From Silene conica (taxonomy: Eukaryota > Streptophyta > Magnoliopsida > Caryophyllales > Caryophyllaceae): 64,000 nucleotides of DNA. Under the pieces are notes generated by a model. It saw only the letters and a list, made by a program, of their open reading frames with translations. It had not been told where the DNA came from and did no database searches. This document shows, in pieces, positions 60,319 through 64,000 of the stretch (the first letter of the stretch is position 1; each line of letters begins with the position of its first letter). The stretch is from contig CM055312.2 in assembly GCA_029255685.2 (NCBI GenBank), positions 67,374,292 through 67,438,291 of the forward strand. The letters are read 5' to 3'. The translations under genes were made by a program, and so were the position numbers.

Positions 60319-61317
60319 TGTTGGGGCTGGTGTCCCTGACAGTTAGTAAAATGACTTATTAAATCTCTTAAAGGATCGCAAGGGTATACTTCAGTATTAT
60401 TATCAGTTAATCCACATTTATCAATAACGGTTGGCTTGCTAGATAAGTTTGACGTTATTGTCATACGGATGGCGGTGATCAACTGGTCCATATACGTCAC
60501 ACCTATAGGACATGTTTGAGAGATGTAAAGGTATGAAAATACAGTCACATTTATGCCGGATACGACTAAACAGTTAGTCAGAGGTATTGACTATTAAATT
60601 AGTCAATGAGATGTTGAGATAATTATTAAATACAGATTAAATAATGTTAGCTAATACGGATTACATGATGAATTCGTAAATTAAATATAAACGGTTATAT
60701 TTAATTAAATAATGAATTCGTGTATTAGTATAAACAGTTATATTAATTGACCTAATTATACAATATCGTATTTTTATCAGACCATTATTAATGTATCGAC
60801 TGCATTAATATCTGATAACATGTATACGATTTATAATTAAAACCCGCGGATTATATTTTAGCAATTAGGGTCGAATCACGTATTAGAATAAGGTAAGAGT
60901 GGAAAACCCACTCTCACCCTAACCCTAATCCGGCCAAGTAATACAAAAGGAGAGGGACTCTCCTTTTGTCAGTGGACTCTTCTACTGATTACTGATAATC
61001 ATATCTCAGAAAATTAGGGTTTTGAGAACTGTCTTTTCCCAAAACCTAGATCTCACATCTTAAAACTCACAATAACTCTCCCCATATTGCAAGGCAATTG
61101 GAGAGCTTTTCTAGCACACGCGGCATCATCTCAGACGGGTCTTGGGTGCAAGTTATAGGAGAGAATTTCCTTTAATTCCTGTTATTAGGCCATTCGCGCA
61201 AAGGACCTAAGGTTGTACGCTCTCTTTCATGTTTTTCATCTTATGACAATTATTCACATATGTAATTTTCGTTATAATCTTGTATTTTTAAGGGTGAATA
61301 CATTTTTATTCCCCACA
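60319..61317 (+). repeat. 5' LTR of copia element D
   Basis: TGTTGGGG..CCCCACA, 999 bp, immediately followed by the primer site. It contains two adjacent perfect hairpins: AGAGTGG/CCACTCT (60896-60902, 60908-60914) and a 12-bp stem ACAAAAGGAGAG/CTCTCCTTTTGT with a 3-base loop (60943-60954, 60958-60969). Confidence 0.85.
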
Positions 61318-61319
61318 AG

Positions 61320-61332
61320 TGGTATCAGAGCC
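61320..61332 (+). promoter_or_regulatory. Primer binding site of element D (initiator Met tRNA)
   Basis: TGGTATCAGAGCC two bases after the LTR end, identical to the site of element A. Confidence 0.88.
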
Positions 61333-61589
61333 AAGGCCACGGAAATTTTACAATTGTGTTTTTCATAATATGTTTTAAAATCGGATTTTGAAACCCGTAT
61401 GATGTCTCGGCCGTGTGCCTTTTACTGTGATATCGATCATGTTTTTCGATTTAGATTTGTATATTGTTGTTTAATCGATATTCTCAGCAATATATAAATT
61501 CGTTGTTGGTGTTTATTGTTGATTTACAAGTATCAAATCAAGGATAAATGCAATTTTTGTTTTAAACATAGCCGTGTATGAAGGATTCC

Positions 61590-61995
61590 ACGAACGAGCG
61601 TATTTCTACTCGTTCGTAGCATTCTTCTGCTACTCGTCACTCGATCGAGCACTTTTTGGCTCGATCGAGCAGTTTTTGCAGAAACCAGTCACTCGATCGA
61701 GCATTTTTTGGCTCGATCGAGCACTTTGGATTCTACGAACGAGCGAATTACTACTCGTTCGTAGTCTGCCACAATGAGCGGTCACTCGATCGAGACTTGC
61801 AGTACTCGATCGAGTGACACTGTTCCTCGATCGATCACGTTTTAACTCGATCGAGCAGTTTTCAGGGTATTTTTCTTTTTCTAAAAATTTGGTTTTCTGA
61901 AAATTTTTTGGGATTCGATCGAGCACTTGTTTTACTCGATCGAACGCTTCGTCTGTCAAGGTTACTCGATCGAGTACTCTAGTGACTCGATCGCG
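61590..61995 (+). repeat. Array of paired palindromes (TCGATCGA hairpins) in the copia leader
   Basis: Eleven perfect TCGATCGA octamers start at 61641, 61661, 61693, 61713, 61786, 61806, 61827, 61847, 61915, 61936 and 61966, with a variant at 61987. They come in pairs 20 or 21 bases apart. Each pair forms a stem: 61640-61650 with 61659-61669 (11 bp, loop 8), 61692-61702 with 61711-61721 (11 bp, loop 8), and 61781-61794 with 61805-61818 (14 bp, loop 10). Two further stems use CGAACGAG/CTCGTTCG (61590-61598 with 61609-61617; 61733-61743 with 61754-61764). The antisense ORF 61630-62013 is spurious. Confidence 0.9.
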
Positions 61996-63333
61996 TAAAC
62001 CCTGCTTTGGCAAATTTTTCGAAAATAAATTTTTATTTTATTTTCTCTTGGCCCATGGTAATATACTATATACGGAAATAGTATATTGACTTTTGTGAAA
62101 CGGTTCACACTCGTAAGATATTTATTATTTTAAAACGGTTTAAAATAATGGATTATAAGTTTATTATGATTTATGTGACTAGAACGGTATAATCACATAA
62201 TTTTCATCTCGTAAGATGGTTTGGTAAAATTTATTAAACATAATAACGGTATTATGTCACGTATGAATTTGTTTTAGTTGATGCATTTTATTTATCGTCT
62301 TGTGAATGCTATTGAATGCTTTTAATAACGTATTTAATTTTTGCAAACGGTTGTAACTTAGCGTGGCCTTAGTAGATTGTGTCTCCGTAATAATGGAACA
62401 CAGTCTTGGTTGTAATTTTGAGATCTCGCATCTCCGTTTTGGTTTTTCCCTTGTAATTACTTTTGTATTTAAATTAGAATGTAAATAGGTTTATATTTGT
62501 AATTTAAATTAGTAATTTTGTGAAGACCAAAGACGGAGACCGGATGCTCACTCCCGCTGCAAAGACCAAGATGGAACATCAAGACAAGCTTCTCGAGTCT
62601 AACGGTGGATTCCAAGTTGTTTTTATGTTTATTTTGGTAGGATAGCCACACTAGGACTTTTATTTACGTTTATTGCTTTCTTTTATGCTTTCATCGATAA
62701 TAGCTTGCATCATATTCCGCCTAAAACCAAACCACCTATAACATGCCTGAAAACTGACTCATGTAGAGGTTACGCGTTAGTTTTCTTTGACATACAGATG
62801 TCTCTTGTCACATGTAAAGCCATCACTTTATTTCATTCATTCACGATTATGCTAGATTTTAGTTCACTTAAAATGAATAAATACAAGTTGATGAGGTCTT
62901 CCTCGTATAACCAAAAATTGAGAAAAGTCTTTATAAATCAGACTCCCATGAATCCCTTCTTCGTCGGTAGGCATAATATGACCCCTTCTACGTCGGGTAA
63001 GTGGGAACAGATGATTTATTTTATCTCAACGTTGTGGTCACTAGATACTATCTAGCGACTATGATGGACTAAAAGATGAGATTTACGGAAATCTATCGGC
63101 CAAGAGTTCTAAGGGTAGAACTAGCCAAACAGTTAGCTTATCAATTTACGGAAATTGAGTCTTGGGATCGTTTATATAATTATTAAAGGAGATCAATTAT
63201 ATAAATGCATGAGTCTACGAGTTTAAATTCAGTTTAAAATAGACTTAAATCACAACGACGAGTTGCTTATATCATTTTGTTTTATCTTCTTTTCAGTGTA
63301 GAACACGATCAAATTTAAACTGCTAAATAACAA
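61996..63333 (+). other. Remainder of the copia leader
   Basis: Non-coding, with short runs of AACGGTT-type words (62095-62350) and no long ORF upstream of gag. The ORF at 62705-63055 has no recognised domain. A leader of 2 kb between primer site and gag is long for copia. Confidence 0.5.
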
Positions 63334-64000
63334 ATGGCTGGTGAAGACCCAATGCCAAGTGTCAAGCTAGCACGAGAATCCTGGCTCAAAGCCTTCATGG
63401 ACTCCATGAATCAGTCTACTAGACTGAGAAATGATGGGTCAAACTTCTCTGACTGGGAGGCAGCATTATGGAATGCTGCCATTGCTGACGGAAAGCTCAA
63501 GTACTTGACTGAGCCTATTCCGGCACACCCAGGAACTGGGGCTAGAGCTAACGAAGTTCGCGCTCATAGCGACTTTGTCGTGGAAGCGGGTGCGTTAAAG
63601 AACGTACTTATCTATGCAATGGAATCCAATTTGCAAAGACGCTTCATTTCCCATGGTGCGAACAAAATTTTCACCACGCTCACTAACGAATTCTCAAAAG
63701 TTCCGAGAATCGTTTCATATGAGCATACATGTCGCTTCGTTGAAGCGAAACTCCAAAAGGGCCAAGCTGTTAGCCCACATATTCTCACTATGATTGAGAA
63801 TATCGGGAAACTAGAGGCCTTGAACTGCAAGATAAGTGAGAACATAATCGTTGATCGAATGCTTCATTCGCTTCATGATGGGTTCGCCCTCTTTAGGGCC
63901 AATTACATGAACGACATGAAGAGACTCCTCATGAGCTCCACTCCCTTCTCGTACAGACCGAGAAGGATCTGAAATTAAGTAGGAGCGTGAAGTAGGATGT
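63334..64000 (+). pseudogene. Copia gag of element D, N-terminal part, frameshifted
   Basis: Starts MAGEDPMPSVKLARESWLKA at 63334. The N-terminal copia gag block has FSDWEAALWNAAIADGKLKY and LKNVLIYAMESNLQRRFISH. It continues with KIFTTLTNEFSKVPRIVSYE, VEAKLQKGQAVSPHILTMIE and IIVDRMLHSLHDGFALFR, the UBN2-type capsid fold that packages element RNA. The frame is lost at about 63933, after NDMKRLLM, by a single-base deletion (or assembly error) and ends at 63972. The correct phase is visible just after (LVQTEKDLKLS) but meets TAG at about 63989. The zinc knuckle and pol would lie outside the window. Confidence 0.82.

Larger units (their letters stand above)
60319..64000 (+). mobile_element. Ty1/copia retrotransposon D, 5' part (continues beyond window)
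   Basis: 5' LTR, primer site, 2 kb leader with hairpins, and gag from 63334. Inserted in the chromovirus-like LTR (left flank AGACT). Pol and the 3' LTR would lie to the right. Confidence 0.85.

Noticed and set aside
61590-61995. Regular repeat array that superficially resembles a CRISPR array
   Set aside because: Units are 8 to 14-bp palindromes in pairs with spacers of about 8-12 bases within pairs and variable gaps between them. CRISPR repeats are longer and evenly spaced, and this is a plant retroelement leader.
62705-63055. 116-codon ORF in the copia leader as an extra gene
   Set aside because: No recognised domain; lies in the leader of an element whose gag starts at 63334; probably chance.

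Overview
This window reads as plant nuclear heterochromatin: AT-rich, almost gene-free, and built from transposable elements nested inside each other, most of them broken by stops and frameshifts. The element types (Sirevirus-like copia, Athila-like and chromovirus-like gypsy, plant L1 LINEs with a DUF4283-type ORF1, hAT, CACTA, PIF/Harbinger, MULE, Helitron, TRIM) point to an angiosperm, probably a eudicot. I cannot name the species from the sequence; a Caryophyllales origin is only a guess. There is no rRNA, bacterial operon, CRISPR array or confirmed tRNA gene.

Layout. 1-5.8 kb: hAT-type fragments and Mutator-like MITEs, a 1.05 kb hAT element with a perfect 8-bp target duplication (2532-3581), and a decayed MULE/FAR1-like transposase. 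5.8-21.1 kb: a minus-strand Sirevirus-like copia element (LTRs 5829-6973 and 19990-21135, ATAAA target duplication) that has lost most of pol. It carries two later insertions: a 572-bp TRIM (17487-18058) and an 8.3 kb Athila-like gag-protease-only element (8959-17254). 21.4-23.8 kb: the only host-gene candidate, a minus-strand three-exon model of 219 codons with GT-AG introns, of unknown function. 23.8-29.2 kb: a hAT element split by a minus-strand LINE with a 17-bp target duplication. 30.7-31.4 kb: a 342-bp tandem duplication. 31.6-38.6 kb: a three-layer nest, hAT containing a plus-strand LINE containing a Harbinger element. 39-40.3 kb: two Tourist-like MITEs.

40.8-57.6 kb: the 3' half of a second Sirevirus-like element (LTR 40846-41976, coding remnants 43052-43493 and 56357-57611), interrupted by a Helitron-like element (42449-43036) and by a 12.9 kb LTR element with little or no coding capacity (43494-56356, AGATC duplication). 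That element in turn holds a truncated chromovirus-like element (AAGCG duplication), a CACTA element (AAG duplication), a 364-bp MITE, and a 2.3 kb inverted-repeat element inserted in a (TA)n tract. 57.8-64 kb: a chromovirus-like LTR interrupted by the 5' end of a plus-strand copia element (LTR 60319-61317, Met-tRNA primer site, 2 kb leader, broken gag running off the window).

The most unusual signal is shared by elements that are not closely related. The copia leader (61590-61995), the LTRs, gag and 3' region of the Athila-like element, the chromovirus-like LTR (58774-58988) and the first intron of the candidate gene (22978-23240) all carry short GC-rich inverted repeats paired across loops of mostly 8-23 nt. 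The sequences differ between elements but the architecture is alike, and some stems show paired changes that keep base pairing. These look like selected RNA (or DNA) hairpins rather than simple repeats.
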